Below, piece after piece: positions 53,775 through 64,000 of a stretch of 64,000 nucleotides of DNA. Source of the DNA: Ahaetulla prasina (taxonomy: Eukaryota; Chordata; Lepidosauria; Squamata; Colubridae). A program made the position numbers and the translations under genes. The notes beneath the pieces were generated by a model. The model made no database searches, had not been told where the DNA came from, and saw only the letters and a program-made list of their open reading frames with translations. How positions within the stretch are numbered: the first letter of the stretch is position 1; each line of letters opens with the position of its first letter. The DNA lies in assembly GCF_028640845.1 (NCBI RefSeq), contig NC_080540.1, positions 216,363,300 to 216,427,299 of the forward strand, given 5' to 3'.

Positions 53775-54476
53775 TATGTATTTTCTCTTGTATTAAGACC
53801 ATTGAATACTCTTGTTCAAGCATTCTTGTTCTGTCTCTTTCCTCCTCTCCTCCATGCCCCCCTCCCCCTGGCAAAGGTTTCTTGGGTTGCAATCCTATTT
53901 CTCTTCTTCTTCTTCTTTTAGTTTTAAATGTCTAGTGCTTACCATTATGCTTGTCTGGCTTGTGGAGACCAATAGGTAATGCTTTACATTTGTCAAGAGG
54001 GCTTCTCATTTGCTAACTGTCAGCTTCATCCCCCAAAGAGGCCTGAACCATTTGGAATTCTGCTGGCTGCTCCATGTGAGTTTTCTTCCCCATCCCCGGA
54101 GTTTCTTTCTGGTTTGTGTTTCCTTTCTTGTCTAGATAGGCCCTCAGCAACTTTTAATTAATCTATGGTCATGCCACGATTCGTTGTTGTTATATAAATG
54201 CAAGCCTGATGATTAGTCACAACAGAAAAGGAGGTTTCAAATAGCTAGTGTTAATGTATGGGAAGGCAGGAAGGACATCTCTGGAAATGAACTTGAAATG
54301 CTGTAATGCATTGATTCGATGCCATTCTTTACAGTGCCAAAGGTCTGTGGGTCCTTTCTATATAAGTATGGAAGTATATACTGAGCATATAATTACTCAC
54401 ACCTGAGTAATTTACATGCACCCTTATTTCCAGAGGGCAATCCTCAATCTGAAAGCACCCATTCTACACAACCAGT
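53775..54476. other. No gene recognised
   Basis: Unique sequence with a (CTT)n-like run near 53900. Confidence 0.45.
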
Positions 54477-54556
54477 TGAGGGAGGGAGGGAAGGAGAGAG
54501 AGAGAGAGAGGGAGGGAGAGAGGGAGGGAAGGAGGGAGACAGAGAAAGAGAGAGAA
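54477..54556. repeat. (GGGA)n/(GA)n low-complexity tract
   Basis: Purine-only run of GGGA, GA and GAAA units. Confidence 0.93.
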
Positions 54557-54612
54557 TCATGGGTATTTTTGACAATCATGAGTATTTTTCTATTGGTGCT
54601 GATGCCTACGTT

Positions 54613-55007
54613 CAGGGATGGGCTGCTGGCGGTTTGCAGGGGTTCGGGAGAACCTCTAGCTAAGATTCTGTGCAGTTTGGAGAACCCACAGATCCCATTC
54701 CTGGCTGGCCCTGCCCACTCCACCCCCCTCCCCCCTCCCAGGAGTCCCCACACAGCCTATTTTGAATGCAGGTAAATGCAGGGCGCGGGCGGAGGTTCAG
54801 GGAGGGTGAAAAATGGCCTACTGGAAGTTCAGGAAAGCTGGAAATGGGCCCATTTCTGGCCTCCAGAGGGCCTCCAGATCCCAGGGAGGGCAAAAATACA
54901 CCCTCCGCCATGGTGTAGGAGGCCAACTAGGCCACGCCCACCATGGCCATGCCCACCCAGCAACCGGGCAGCGAAGCCCTTTCTAAAATTTTTGAAGCCC
55001 ACCCCTG
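54613..55007. mobile_element. hAT-type element, TSD cctacgtt/cctacctt
   Basis: 395 bases, CAGGGATGGGCTGCTGGCGG to TTTGAAGCCCACCCCTG. TSD matches at 7 of 8 (54605-54612, 55008-55015). GC-rich interior with CCTCCCAGGAGTCCCC, similar to 4654-5186 and 10969-11508. Confidence 0.9.
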
Positions 55008-55015
55008 CCTACCTT

Positions 55016-55330
55016 GTAGCACTGCCAAATGTCAAACCACTTTTTGTCTTTTTTTTGTCCTTTGGACAACAAGAACTTTTCTTGTGTCTAACTGATGCAG
55101 AAGTGGCCAGTCTGATTGCATGCATTGAAATGTTTGGTTTTGGTAACCTCTCGCCTCTGTTCCTCCGAGCTGAGTTCATCACCAAAAGGATAGAGCATTA
55201 TTACACAGAGTAACAAATACTGTACAGAGTGTGATGCTTTGAGTCTCTGTGCATTTAATCTCTTCAGATGAAAATACAGCCGAACCCTTAAATGTTAACT
55301 CCAAATCCCTTTCTGAGTTTGGTTTGTCTT
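55016..55330. other. No gene recognised
   Basis: Unique sequence upstream of the L1 locus. Confidence 0.4.
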
Positions 55331-55342
55331 ATCATTCCTTAG

Positions 55343-56063
55343 TTTTTTTGGGGTTTTTTTGAAAAAGTTTTATTTTTACATTTATATCCAATAACATATT
55401 TAATGTACAGTCGTATATAATTAGTCGGGCTCGCCCAGTCACCACCCCCTCCTTTTAACTCTCTTCCCTCTTCTACCTTCTTCTACTTTCAACACCTTCC
55501 TCCCCTTCTCTTATCTACATCCTCTCCTCCCTCCCCCCTACACCTTCCTTCTCCCTCTTCTACCCCTCTTTCTTCCTCTTCTCCTCTTTTCCTACCTCCT
55601 ATTCTCTTCTCCTTTCTCCCTCCCCACCATTCTGAAATGGTGACCAGGCAGACCCGACCTTACATTAATTATATTTATACATCTTCAATAATCCCTGTAC
55701 ATTAACCATCATTCCATTTTCTACCCTCATCCCCCCCCTTAATTCCCTCCTCCTTACCCCCACCCCCAAGACTTCCCAGAACAAACTGCGGGGTATCAAA
55801 ACTAACAATCACAATCCAAAATAAATCTTAAATTATAATCTCTAGTCACTCCGCACATCATCACACTCTCAATTCCCCTCTCCTTTAAAAATATATCTAA
55901 TACAAAACAATTCCTAAATTTACTCATATACTATTTAATATTTTTTCATCTGATATTTATTTTGAATATAATCAATCCACATTTTCCATTCTAAAATATA
56001 TTTTTCTTGTGTACAGTCTTTCAGATAAGAAGAAATTTTTGCCATTTCTGCCAGATTTGATAC
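55343..56063 (-). repeat. L1 3' unit 1 (most 3')
   Basis: From GTATCAAATCTGGCAG (minus) through ISSYLKDCTQEKYILEWKMW and the stop, the purine-rich 3' UTR and AATAAAACTTTTTC poly(A). About 720 bases. Confidence 0.9.
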
Positions 56064-56893
56064 TTTTTTTTTTTTTGTCTTAAAAAGTTTTATTTTGACA
56101 TTCTTATCCAATAACATATCCAATAACATATTTAATGTACCCTCATATACAATTAATCGGGTTTGCCCGGTCACCACCCCCTTCCTTTTCCTTTTACTCT
56201 CCTTCTTTACCTTCTTCTACTTTCCATAACCATCCTCCCCCTCTCTTATCTACATCCTCTCCTCTTTCCTCCCTACTCCTTTCTTCTCCCTCTTCCCCTC
56301 TTCCTTCCTTCCTTTCCTCCTCCTCCTCTTCTCTTTCCTCCTTCTCTTATCTACATCCTCTCCTCCTCCTCCCCTACACCTTCCTTCTCCTCTTCTACCC
56401 TCTTTCTTCCTCTTCTCCTCTTTCCTACCTCCTATTCTCTTCTCCTTTCTCCCTCCCACCATTCTGAAATGGTGACCAGGCAGACCCGACCTTACATTAA
56501 TTATATTTATACATCTTCAATAATCCCTGTACATTAACCATCATTCCATTTTCTACCCTCATCCCCCTTAATTCCCTCCTCCTTACCCCCACCCCCCAAG
56601 ACTTCCCAGAACAAACTGCGGGGTATCAAAACTAACAATCACAATCCAAAATAAATCTTAAATTATAATCTCTAGTCACTCCACAAATCATCACACTCTC
56701 AATTCCCCTCTCATTTAAAAATATATCTAATACAAAACAATTCCTAAATTTACTCATATGCTATTTAATATTTTTTCATCTGATATTTATTTTGAATATA
56801 ATCAATCCACATTTTCCATTCTAAAATATATTTTTCTTGTGTACAGTCTTTCAGAGAAAAAGAAATTTTTGCCATTTCTGCCAGATTTGGTAC
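56064..56893 (-). repeat. L1 3' unit 2
   Basis: Same content as unit 1 but about 830 bases, longer because a pyrimidine-rich block (plus CTTATCTACATCCTCTCCTC) is repeated within its 3' UTR. Confidence 0.9.
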
Positions 56894-57610
56894 TTTTTTT
56901 TTTGTCTTAAAAGTTTTATTTTGACATTCTTATCCAATAACATATCCAATAACATATTTAATGTACCTCATATACAATTAGTCGGGCTCGCCCAGTCACC
57001 ACCCCTCCTTTTAACTCTCTTCCTCTTCTACCTTCTTCTACTTTCAACACCTTCCTCCCTTCTCTTATCTACATCCTCCTCCTCCTCCTCCCCCTACAAC
57101 TTCCTTCTCCCTCTTCTACCCCCCTTTCTTCCTCTTCTCCTCTTTTCCTACCTCCTATTCTCTTCTCCTTTCTCCCTCCCCACCATTCTGAAATGGTGAC
57201 CGGGCAGACCCGACCTTACATTAATTATATTTATACATCTTCAATAATCCCTGTACATTAACCATCATTCCATTTTCTACCCTCATCCCCCTTAATTCCC
57301 TCCTCCTTACCCCCACCCCCAAGACTTCCCAGAACAAAATGCAGGGTATCAAAACTAACAATCATAATCCAAAATAAATCTTAAATTATAATCTCTAGTC
57401 ACTCCACATCATCACACTCTCAATTCCCTCTCCTTTAAAAATATATCTAATACAAAACAATTCCTAAATTTACTCATATGCTATTTGATATTTTTTATCT
57501 GATACTTATTTTGAATATAATCAATCCACATTTTCCATTCTAAAATATATTTTCTTGTGTATAGTCTTTCAGATAAGAAGAAATTTTGCCATTTCTGCCA
57601 GATTTGATAC
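56894..57610 (-). repeat. L1 3' unit 3
   Basis: About 717 bases, same start and end points as unit 1, including the exact junction of poly(A) with GTATCAAATCTGG. Confidence 0.9.
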
Positions 57611-57613
57611 TTT

Positions 57614-58917
57614 TTTTTTTGTCTTAAAAGTTTTATTTTGACATTCTTATCCAATAACATATCCAATAACATATTTAATGTACCTCATATACAATTAATC
57701 GGGTTTGCCCGGTCACCACCCCTTCCTTTTCCTTTACTCTCCTTCTTTACCTTCTTCTACTTTCCATAACCATCCTCCCCTCTTATCTACATCCTCCTCC
57801 TCCTCCTCCCCCTACACCTTCCTTCTCCTCTTCTACCCCTCTTTCTTCCTCTTCTACCCCTCTTTCTTCATCTGCCTTATCAGCCTTAACCTGAATATCA
57901 TCTATTTTATTTTCTAAATTCAAATTAATTTGAACTTCATCTATTTTCCTTTGCAAATCTAAATTAATTTGGTTAAATTCATTCAGTCTTTCTTCTGTCT
58001 GTGTACTAGATAACAATAATGGAGTAATTGATTCCTTTAATTTTTTCATCTCCTTACTCTGCTCTTCCACCAAATCTTTAAAATCCAGTATTTCTTTCTC
58101 CATTTCATTAAATTTTTGATCTATTACTGAAAGATGAGCCCATAAGCTCCTGTAAAAAATTCCTTAGACTTTCTTTAATATCCTCTCTCAATTTCCATAC
58201 CTGAAGTGAAGATATTTCCAATAATTTAGAAGTGGTTAAATCTCTTTGCTTAAAAGCCATTTTTAAACTAAGTAATATCAAGAAGAAGAAAAAAAAGGGG
58301 GAGGGGAATAAAAAGAAAAAAAACCCCAATAAATTTTTCTTCTTAAACACTGTAAGAAAAAGATAATAATAAAAAAAAATAGATTTTTTAAAAAAAGAAT
58401 TCCATTTAGAAAAAAAAAATCTTGTTATTTTCTTCTTAGAGGTTCCACACCAGCAATTGTAATCAGCATTTCCTTAGCTTTCACTTTCAAAAAACAAAAC
58501 GCCATCTTTCTTCATCTCCACTCTTCAAATAACTTCTCTGTCAGGGAGTTAAAATCATCTTACAAGCAAATGCCAGCCCTCCTGCTTTCGATTCTTCCGT
58601 GTTGACAATTTATCATTAATCCTCTTCAGTCACGGAGATGGACGCTGCGTTTTGCTCTGCTTTTGCAGAGGCGTTCTGGACTCTGGAGCTTTTTTTGAAC
58701 TATCGAAGGAGCGTTCCCATCAAACCACCAGAAATCATTCTGGGGCTTTTCTTGGGGGCTCAAACTTCAGTTCAAATGCTCATCTCCCCCTCTTTGCCCG
58801 AGGGCAGAGATTTACGAGCTGTTGACAGAAGATTAGCACTGTCTAAACAGCTCTCACAGAATCACAAAGAACGGGCGGACTGTAATCGCCGCCATTAACA
58901 CAGCGGAGCCAAACCAA
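57614..58917 (-). mobile_element. Nested L1: 5' UTR, ORF1 start, deletion to 3' UTR
   Basis: Minus strand: a 5' UTR from 58917 (TTTGGTTTGGCTCCGCTGTG), then ORF1 starting MAFKQRDLTTSKLLEISS at 58260, a frame change near 58105, a coiled-coil-like part (EEQSKEMKKLKESITPLL, NLENKIDDIQVKADK), and a direct jump near 57850 into the purine-rich 3' UTR and poly(A). Nearly all of ORF2 is deleted. Its TSD is ATTTCTGCCAGATTTGATAC plus TTT (plus strand 57591-57613 and 58918-58940). Confidence 0.88.
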
Positions 58918-59430
58918 ATTTCTGCCAGATTTGATACTTTAAGTGTCCATTCTTCAATTGTAGGTAGTTCTTCTTTCTTCCAATATTGAGCAATCAAAAG
59001 TCTTGCGGCTGTTATTAAGTTTAAAATCAACTTAGTCTCTATAGCTGTACAATCCATAATTATTCCTAGTAAAAAAAACTGTGGAGTAATCTTAATCTTT
59101 TTTTTCAAAATATTCTGCATAATCTACCATACTTTAATCCAAAATGCTTTAACTTTTTTGCAAGTCCACCATATATGGTGATAAGTGGCATCTTCACAAT
59201 CACATTTCCAACATTTAGCCTGTACATTAGGATACATACATGACAACTTTTTGGGGTCCAAGTGCCATCTATAAAACATCTTATAAAAATTTTCTCTCAT
59301 ATTTCGCGCTTGTGTAAATTCAACATTCCTCACCCAAATTTTTTACCAAGTTTCCAACATTATTGGTTGTTGAAAATTTTGTGCCCACTTAATAATACAA
59401 TCCTTAACCAATGATAGAATCTATGATAGA
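58918..59430 (-). mobile_element. Host L1 ORF2 C-terminal piece
   Basis: Minus strand: RWHLDPKKLSCMYPNVQAKC, WKCDCEDATYHHIWWTCKKV (the Cys-His cluster of L1 ORF2), then NLITAARLLIAQYWKKEELP, ending at VSNLAE where the nested copy begins. 5'-truncated at 59430. Confidence 0.93.
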
Positions 59431-59447
59431 ATCATTCCTTAGTTTTT

Positions 59448-59992
59448 ATGTTTCCACTCTCACCAGTTCTTGGAGCCTTACTTCTCTCCCTGCTACCAGC
59501 AACCCTGTGGTAATCTTAACTTGCACAACTAGGCCTCTGTTCATCTCTCCAGGTTTACATTCATTCCTGAACTTTCGCTTTTCATGATATGAAGTGAATT
59601 GAATAGTGGCTGTAGAGATGAGTGGGAGTGAAGTGATACCACAAAGACAAATATCTCCCTAAAGGAAAGGAAAACTGAGCTCTTCCCTTTGCCAAGGCAC
59701 TGTACCAGAAGTTTAGTTTCATCCTAATATGGAACGGCTTGTCTCCCATAGTTCAATCTGGAAGCATTGGCATGCTCTGGTTCCCATTAATAAAACAATA
59801 CCGTATGTCTGGATCCCAAGCATATGGCGCTGCCGAGGCACTGCCTTCCTTGTGGTAGCACCTGCCCTCTAGAATGAGGTTTCCTCCAAAATTCAAATGA
59901 CTCCCTTCCCACTGGTATTTCAAAAGGTCTTAAAGTTATAGGTCTTTGTGGAGGCCTTCCCCCACCCCATGTTTTATTTATTTTATTTATAT
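59448..59992. other. No gene recognised
   Basis: Unique sequence, with a (TTTA)n-like run just before the LTR. Confidence 0.45.
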
Positions 59993-60259
59993 TGCTCTCT
60001 CGGGGGAAAGAAGGGGGTAATAACTGAGGCGACCAAAAGTGCTTCAACAACAAGAACTCTTTAATTGCTCTGAACCATGCTAACAAGGCAACTACGGAAA
60101 CCAGCGACCGTAACCGCATCTGACAGCCCTTTTACAGCGGCTGTCAGATTAGTCTAATCAATGAACAATCCGGAAACTCCCGCACAGGGAACGAAACAGT
60201 GAGCCGGCCAATCAGGAACACAGCGTCCATGTTGTCAGGGCAGCGTGTGGAACTCAACA
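59993..60259 (-). mobile_element. Short solo LTR, family B
   Basis: 267 bases. On the minus strand TGTTGAGTTCCACACG...GAGAGCA with a perfect 5-base TSD (plus strand tatat at 59988-59992 and 60260-60264). ATTAAAGAG (minus) near 60060 is a possible poly(A) signal. No relation to family A is evident apart from the TG...CA ends. Confidence 0.82.
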
Positions 60260-60264
60260 TATAT

Positions 60265-60934
60265 AACATTCAATTTCCATCAAACAGTGTGTGATCTGGG
60301 TACAGTTATTTTTGAACAGTCATAATCCACATATTTGTTGTAGTGTTAATCACAATAATATTGATAATATAATAACAATAATACTGAACATCATCTTCTT
60401 TAGCAACTCTCCACATTAACATTTCCTCTTTTTATGTCTCCTCCTTTCTAACTTTTGTTTCTATTGTCTAGGCATTGATAAAATACATCCCATATCAAAA
60501 AATATTCAGTTTCTTCTTTATCCTTAATGGTGAGCGTTAATCTATCCATTTCTGCGCATTCTAATCTTTTCTTAATTACCTTCTCCTCTGAGGGAATCTC
60601 ATGGATGCCTTTTGAAAGGACGACTAATGCCCCTTTCTTCCTTTCTGTCCCCTTTGCCATTATTGTACCGTTGTCTTGTGCTGTCTTTATGCTTTTTGTG
60701 TTGTTCTTTGCTTTTAAATGTTTTAACAATTGTAAAACATTAAAGCCACTTGGACTGGGGACTATATACATTTATAGATTGTATTATTATGGTTGATCAC
60801 AGAGTCAGCCAGATATTTCGATTAGATTTGGCATATTTTCTATACTTAACAAGTCTCTCCCAAGAATCCGGGATAGGCAGAATTTATTTGATGGTGTCAA
60901 AGGTATTGTCGCAGGATATAAGCTGCTTATTTAT
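60265..60934 (-). mobile_element. Possible L1 fragment (ORF2 end)
   Basis: A minus frame at 60448-60771 reads HEIPSEEKVIKKRLECAEMD and EEETEYFLIWDVFYQ-type sequence (KDKEETEYFLIWDVFYQCLD), reminiscent of another L1 lineage. No other L1 landmarks are clear. Confidence 0.35.
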
Positions 60935-60939
60935 TTATT

Positions 60940-62040
60940 ATTAAATTAATTTACTGCCCATGCCGCTGTTCAAGGCAGGTCTCTTCTCCTGGATCCCACA
61001 CACCAAAATTCCTGGCCTGATGGGGTCCACAGCAGGAGCCCCTTCTACTAGCCGGAATGTGGAGGTCCAATCCCATTGCGGTAAAATAGTTCTGCAGTTA
61101 TCCTGGATTCATGCCATAGAGGGCTTTAAAAGTACTATATTTTTTGAACTATAAGATACACCATTTTTCCCCAAAAAAGAGGGTGAAAATCTGGGTGCAT
61201 CTTATACTCTGAATGTAGCCCCACCCAGCTTCTCAAACGGAGGTTTCAGAGGCTGAAAAAAGCATCAGAAACCAAGCTTCCGAAAAGAAGCCCACAAACA
61301 GAGCTTCAAAAAAAATAAAAAGCCCCCAAATAGAACTTCAGAAAAGAAGCCCCCAAACAGCGCTTCAGAGGCTTTTTTTCTAAAGCTCCATTTCAGAAGT
61401 TTCAGAGGCAGAAAAAAAAGCCAAAAAAAGCAAGACACAGAGCTCACAACCAAGGAACCTGTTGCTAAAATTCATCTTTCGGAACAGCTGATTGGGGTGT
61501 TCTGGGAGCCTGATCCATCCGCCAATCAGCTTTTTTCTTATTTTCCTCCCCAAAAACTAAGGTGCGTTTTATACTCTGGTGCGTCTTATACTCCGAAAAA
61601 TATGGTAATAACCAACACCTTGAACTGCATCCAGAAGTAGATTGACAGGCAATACAAATCGTGTAATACTGGTGTTACATGTGTCACCAAAATTGTCCAT
61701 GCCACTGCATCCTGGACCAATTGTAGCTTTGGAATACTCTTCAAGGGTAGCCCCATTGAAATAATCCAAGCAAGAGATGACCAGGGTGTGAATCACTGAG
61801 TGCAAGACCTCACGATCAAGAAAAGAGCTCAGTTGGGGCACAACATGAAATTGTGCGAAAGCTCTCCTGCCACCTGCTTTTCAAGCAGGAATTGTGAGTC
61901 AAGGAGAACCCCAAGTTGCACGCTGGTATACCCGATGTAGTGCAACTCCATCCAGAATTAAAGATGTTAAATCTCCAAAATCTCTTGAGGAGTTACATAC
62001 TCATAGCCACTCTGTTTTACCAGGGTTCAGCTGAAGCTAT
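60940..62040 (-). mobile_element. L2-like LINE reverse transcriptase remnant, split by a MITE
   Basis: Minus strand: FLDREVLHSVIHTLVISCLD resembles the L2 motif VIHAL(V)TSRLDYCN; upstream pieces read LDSQFLLEKQVAGE and further LALFLD. The part at 60940-61132 continues after the MITE at 61133-61607. Many breaks. Confidence 0.75.
61133..61607. mobile_element. MITE with CCATATTTTTCGGAGTATAAG ends
   Basis: Ends TA-CTATATTTTTTGAACTATAA and, inverted, TA-CCATATTTTTCGGAGTATA. The interior repeats AAGCTTCCGAAAAGAAGCCC-type blocks four times. The TA flanks suggest a Tc1/mariner-type MITE. It sits inside the L2-like fragment. Confidence 0.82.
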
Positions 62041-62630
62041 TCCAAGTAAAACTGCCTTTTGTAATTGACTGGTGATGATTTTGCCAATGCTGCTCCAGAT
62101 GTTTTGGGGATGCACCTAAGATGCCTATTACAATTGGAACTATCTTTGTTTTCTTTTGCCATGGCTGTTCTCCTTCTATTTGTTGAACTTTGTATTTTGT
62201 AATTTTCTCCAGTTCCTTCTCTTTTCATTTGCCATATCCAGGTACTGCAACATCTACTATCTTTTTTTTAATCTTATCAACAAGTGTTAAGTCTTGGGTG
62301 TTGTGTGACAGATGCTTGTTAGTTTGAATTCTTGAACTCTAAAGCCACAGAGCATTTTAACTTCTTCATTTTCTATTTGTCTAATATGTGGTCCCAGTTT
62401 TTGCTTGCTTCAGGTAGTATTTTTTGCAGGTATTCCAATGCACTAGATTTGTCAACCCTCCCAAGAACCTGGATAGAATCACACCCGGGGGGGGGGGGTT
62501 CAGGTCAATTTGTGTGCTCTTGCAGCAGTTAAATCCACTGTAATGTAATCGAGGTAGTAGAAGTGGAGATCCAAGCAATGTGGCCTTATGTAATTGACAG
62601 GTGGCAATTTTGTCAATACACACATTTTCT
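62041..62630 (-). mobile_element. Degenerate non-LTR fragment, possibly R4/Dong-like
   Basis: Minus-strand pieces TAMAKENKDSSNCNRHLRCI and IATCQLHKATLLGSPLLLPR resemble the end region of R4/Dong-type LINEs. Frames are broken and a G run lies at 62489. Confidence 0.4.
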
Positions 62631-62745
62631 AAGGTGGCACAGGTTTATTTACTATCATAATTATTGTTACTGTTGGTTTGTTTACCATATCAATCTTGTT
62701 CAATTAAAAAGATGTTATGGTGCTTTTATTACCCCTCAATATAAG

Positions 62746-62764
62746 TGAGATAGATGATAGATAG

Positions 62765-62837
<73 letters not shown>

Positions 62838-62838
62838 G
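62746..62838. repeat. (GATA)n tract, Bkm-type
   Basis: About 20 GATA units with a few variants at the ends. Confidence 0.96.
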
Positions 62839-62995
<157 letters not shown>

Positions 62996-63701
62996 AGTTT
63001 CATTTGCTATGAATGTATTGAAAGCAATAACAAAATGAGGTTAGAATCATTTACTTTTTTTTTTTTTTTTTGTAAAGCAGAGGAGGGCCAGTGTTCATTT
63101 TTAGTGTTCTAATTTACACACACAACTTTATTACCTAGGCAGGCCATCCAGTTGCCCATAGGAGATTGAGCCCAGGTCTTCATTAAAAGGGTGATGGCCA
63201 CAGCAGGAGAAGTTTATTGTGGGAAGGAGGAGGACGAGGGGAAAAAAAACCGGGAGTCCTCATCTACCACCATTCAAAATTCCAACAGCATTGCTCAAAC
63301 ATTTTAGCGCCTTATTAATCTGCTGGCTTTATGCTGGCTTTGAATGCACACTGGGGAAAGAGGATATCTGAAAGATGTGCTAAAGAATCTCTACTTCTCA
63401 CTTTCTCTTTGCATTTGTGTTAACCATAAAACATGCAGTGTTTTAATTAAGTTGTTGCCAACTAATTCAGGTGCTCTATAAAAACATAATGAAGCAATTA
63501 CAGATATGTTCCACGTGACGGAGAGTCCCTTTTTTTTTCCCCCTCTGCAAAATGCAAATGTGTAGAATTTTTTTTTTGCCCCTCCTAAACTTCCTTTCCC
63601 TCCATTATCATCACTGAGCACCATCACATCAGTTGGCAATCAAGCACTATGGCGTTTGCAATCTTGCTTGAGGGATGGTCACAAAAACCCCAAATTAAAT
63701 A
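62996..63701. other. Repeat-poor DNA, possibly conserved non-coding
   Basis: No recognised repeat or exon. The part at about 63290-63520 has complex composition with TTAATTAAG and TTTGCATTTGTGTTAACC cores, as often seen in conserved non-coding elements. Conservation cannot be tested here. Confidence 0.35.
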
Positions 63702-64000
63702 CCATATTTTTCGGACTGTAAGATGCACCGGAGTATAAGACGCACCAAATTTCGAAGAGGTAAAAAAAAAAGAAAGAAAAAAATTCCTCTCCCCCGCCCC
63801 TAGGAGCACTCTGCAGGCCTCCCAAATCCTCTGCAGGCCCTGTTTTTGCAAAAGAATGGGCCTGTTTTTGGCGAAAATGGGTCGCATGGGGTGGGGTTTC
63901 AGGAGGCTAAAAATGGCTGTATTCAGTGTATAAGATGCACCAACATTTCCACCCTCTTTTAGGGGGGAATAAAGTGTGTTTTATACTCCAGAAAGTACGG
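63702..64000. mobile_element. MITE with CCATATTTTTCGGA ends, reaching the window end
   Basis: Begins TA-CCATATTTTTCGGACTGTA, contains AGTATAAGACGCACC and its inverted variant TATAAGATGCACC, and ends at the last base in TATACTCCAGAAAGTACGG, nearly the full inverted end. Same family as 61133-61607. Confidence 0.85.

Larger units (their letters stand above)
55343..59430 (-). mobile_element. Rearranged nested L1 locus, one outer TSD
   Basis: Minus-strand L1 sequence bounded by one 17-base direct repeat, ATCATTCCTTAGTTTTT (55331-55347 and 59431-59447), which overlaps the 3' T tract. Reading the minus strand 5' to 3': an ORF2 C-terminal piece (59430-58918), a nested L1 with 5' UTR and ORF1 start (58917-57614), then three tandem units each holding ORF2 C-terminus, 3' UTR and poly(A). 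All are broken. Confidence 0.92.

Noticed and set aside
53304..53921. 205-codon plus-strand frame
   Set aside because: It runs through a MITE, a (CT)n(CA)n microsatellite and a second MITE, so it cannot be one protein.

Overview
The window looks like intergenic or intronic DNA from a squamate reptile, most probably a snake. The reasons are the mix of repeats: CR1/L3 LINE tails ending in (ATTCT)n or (AATAG)n arrays (the Snake1-type microsatellite-seeding tails), BovB/RTE 3' ends, squamate L1 and L2-like LINEs, tRNA-derived squamate SINEs, Bkm-type GATA/GACA tracts and a very dense population of short hAT-type DNA transposons. I see no rRNA, tRNA gene, CRISPR array, operon or complete protein-coding gene. 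Most open frames here are chance frames in repeats. Three short segments have exon-like properties and are listed as candidates only (13785-13866 plus, 15884-16171 minus, 44844-45251 minus).

Layout. 1-2753: a direct duplication with a 2160-base period, carrying hAT MITEs. 3-13.5 kb: a solo LTR, a CR1 end cut by a hAT element, Tigger-like MITEs, a long fold-back element whose centre holds a hAT element, and an L1 3' end nested in a palindromic MITE. 13.6-24 kb: relatively unique DNA with one candidate exon, L3 tails, a second candidate exon beside a non-LTR remnant, more hAT elements, L2-like and CR1 remnants. 24.4-26.3 kb: one hAT element containing an LTR that was duplicated in tandem together with its flank. 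27-36 kb: L3, L2-like, CR1 and BovB ends, a GATA/GACA tract and a minus-strand LTR cut by a hAT element. 36-50 kb: unique DNA, SINEs, an LTR nested in a Tigger-like MITE, a hAT element cut by an L3 LINE, a third candidate exon and a hAT element cut by an LTR. 50-55 kb: CR1 and hAT elements. 55.3-59.4 kb: a rearranged L1 locus. 59.9-64 kb: a short solo LTR, L1-, L2- and R4-like remnants, GATA/GAAA arrays and a MITE that runs off the end.

How the parts relate. Insertion boundaries can be read directly because many elements keep target-site duplications (TSDs): 16 hAT-type elements with perfect 8-base TSDs and 11 more with 7 of 8 matching; LTRs with 5-base TSDs; L1 insertions with 15-23 base TSDs. 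These give relative ages through nesting. Two observations stand out. One LTR family has a reading frame that starts at LTR base 2 and is kept in independently inserted copies, as if an upstream polyprotein once read into the LTR. The L1 locus is best explained by one L1 inserting into another, followed by unequal exchange that built a ladder of 3' ends.

All family names are assigned by eye from termini, TSD length and recognisable peptide motifs; no database search was possible.
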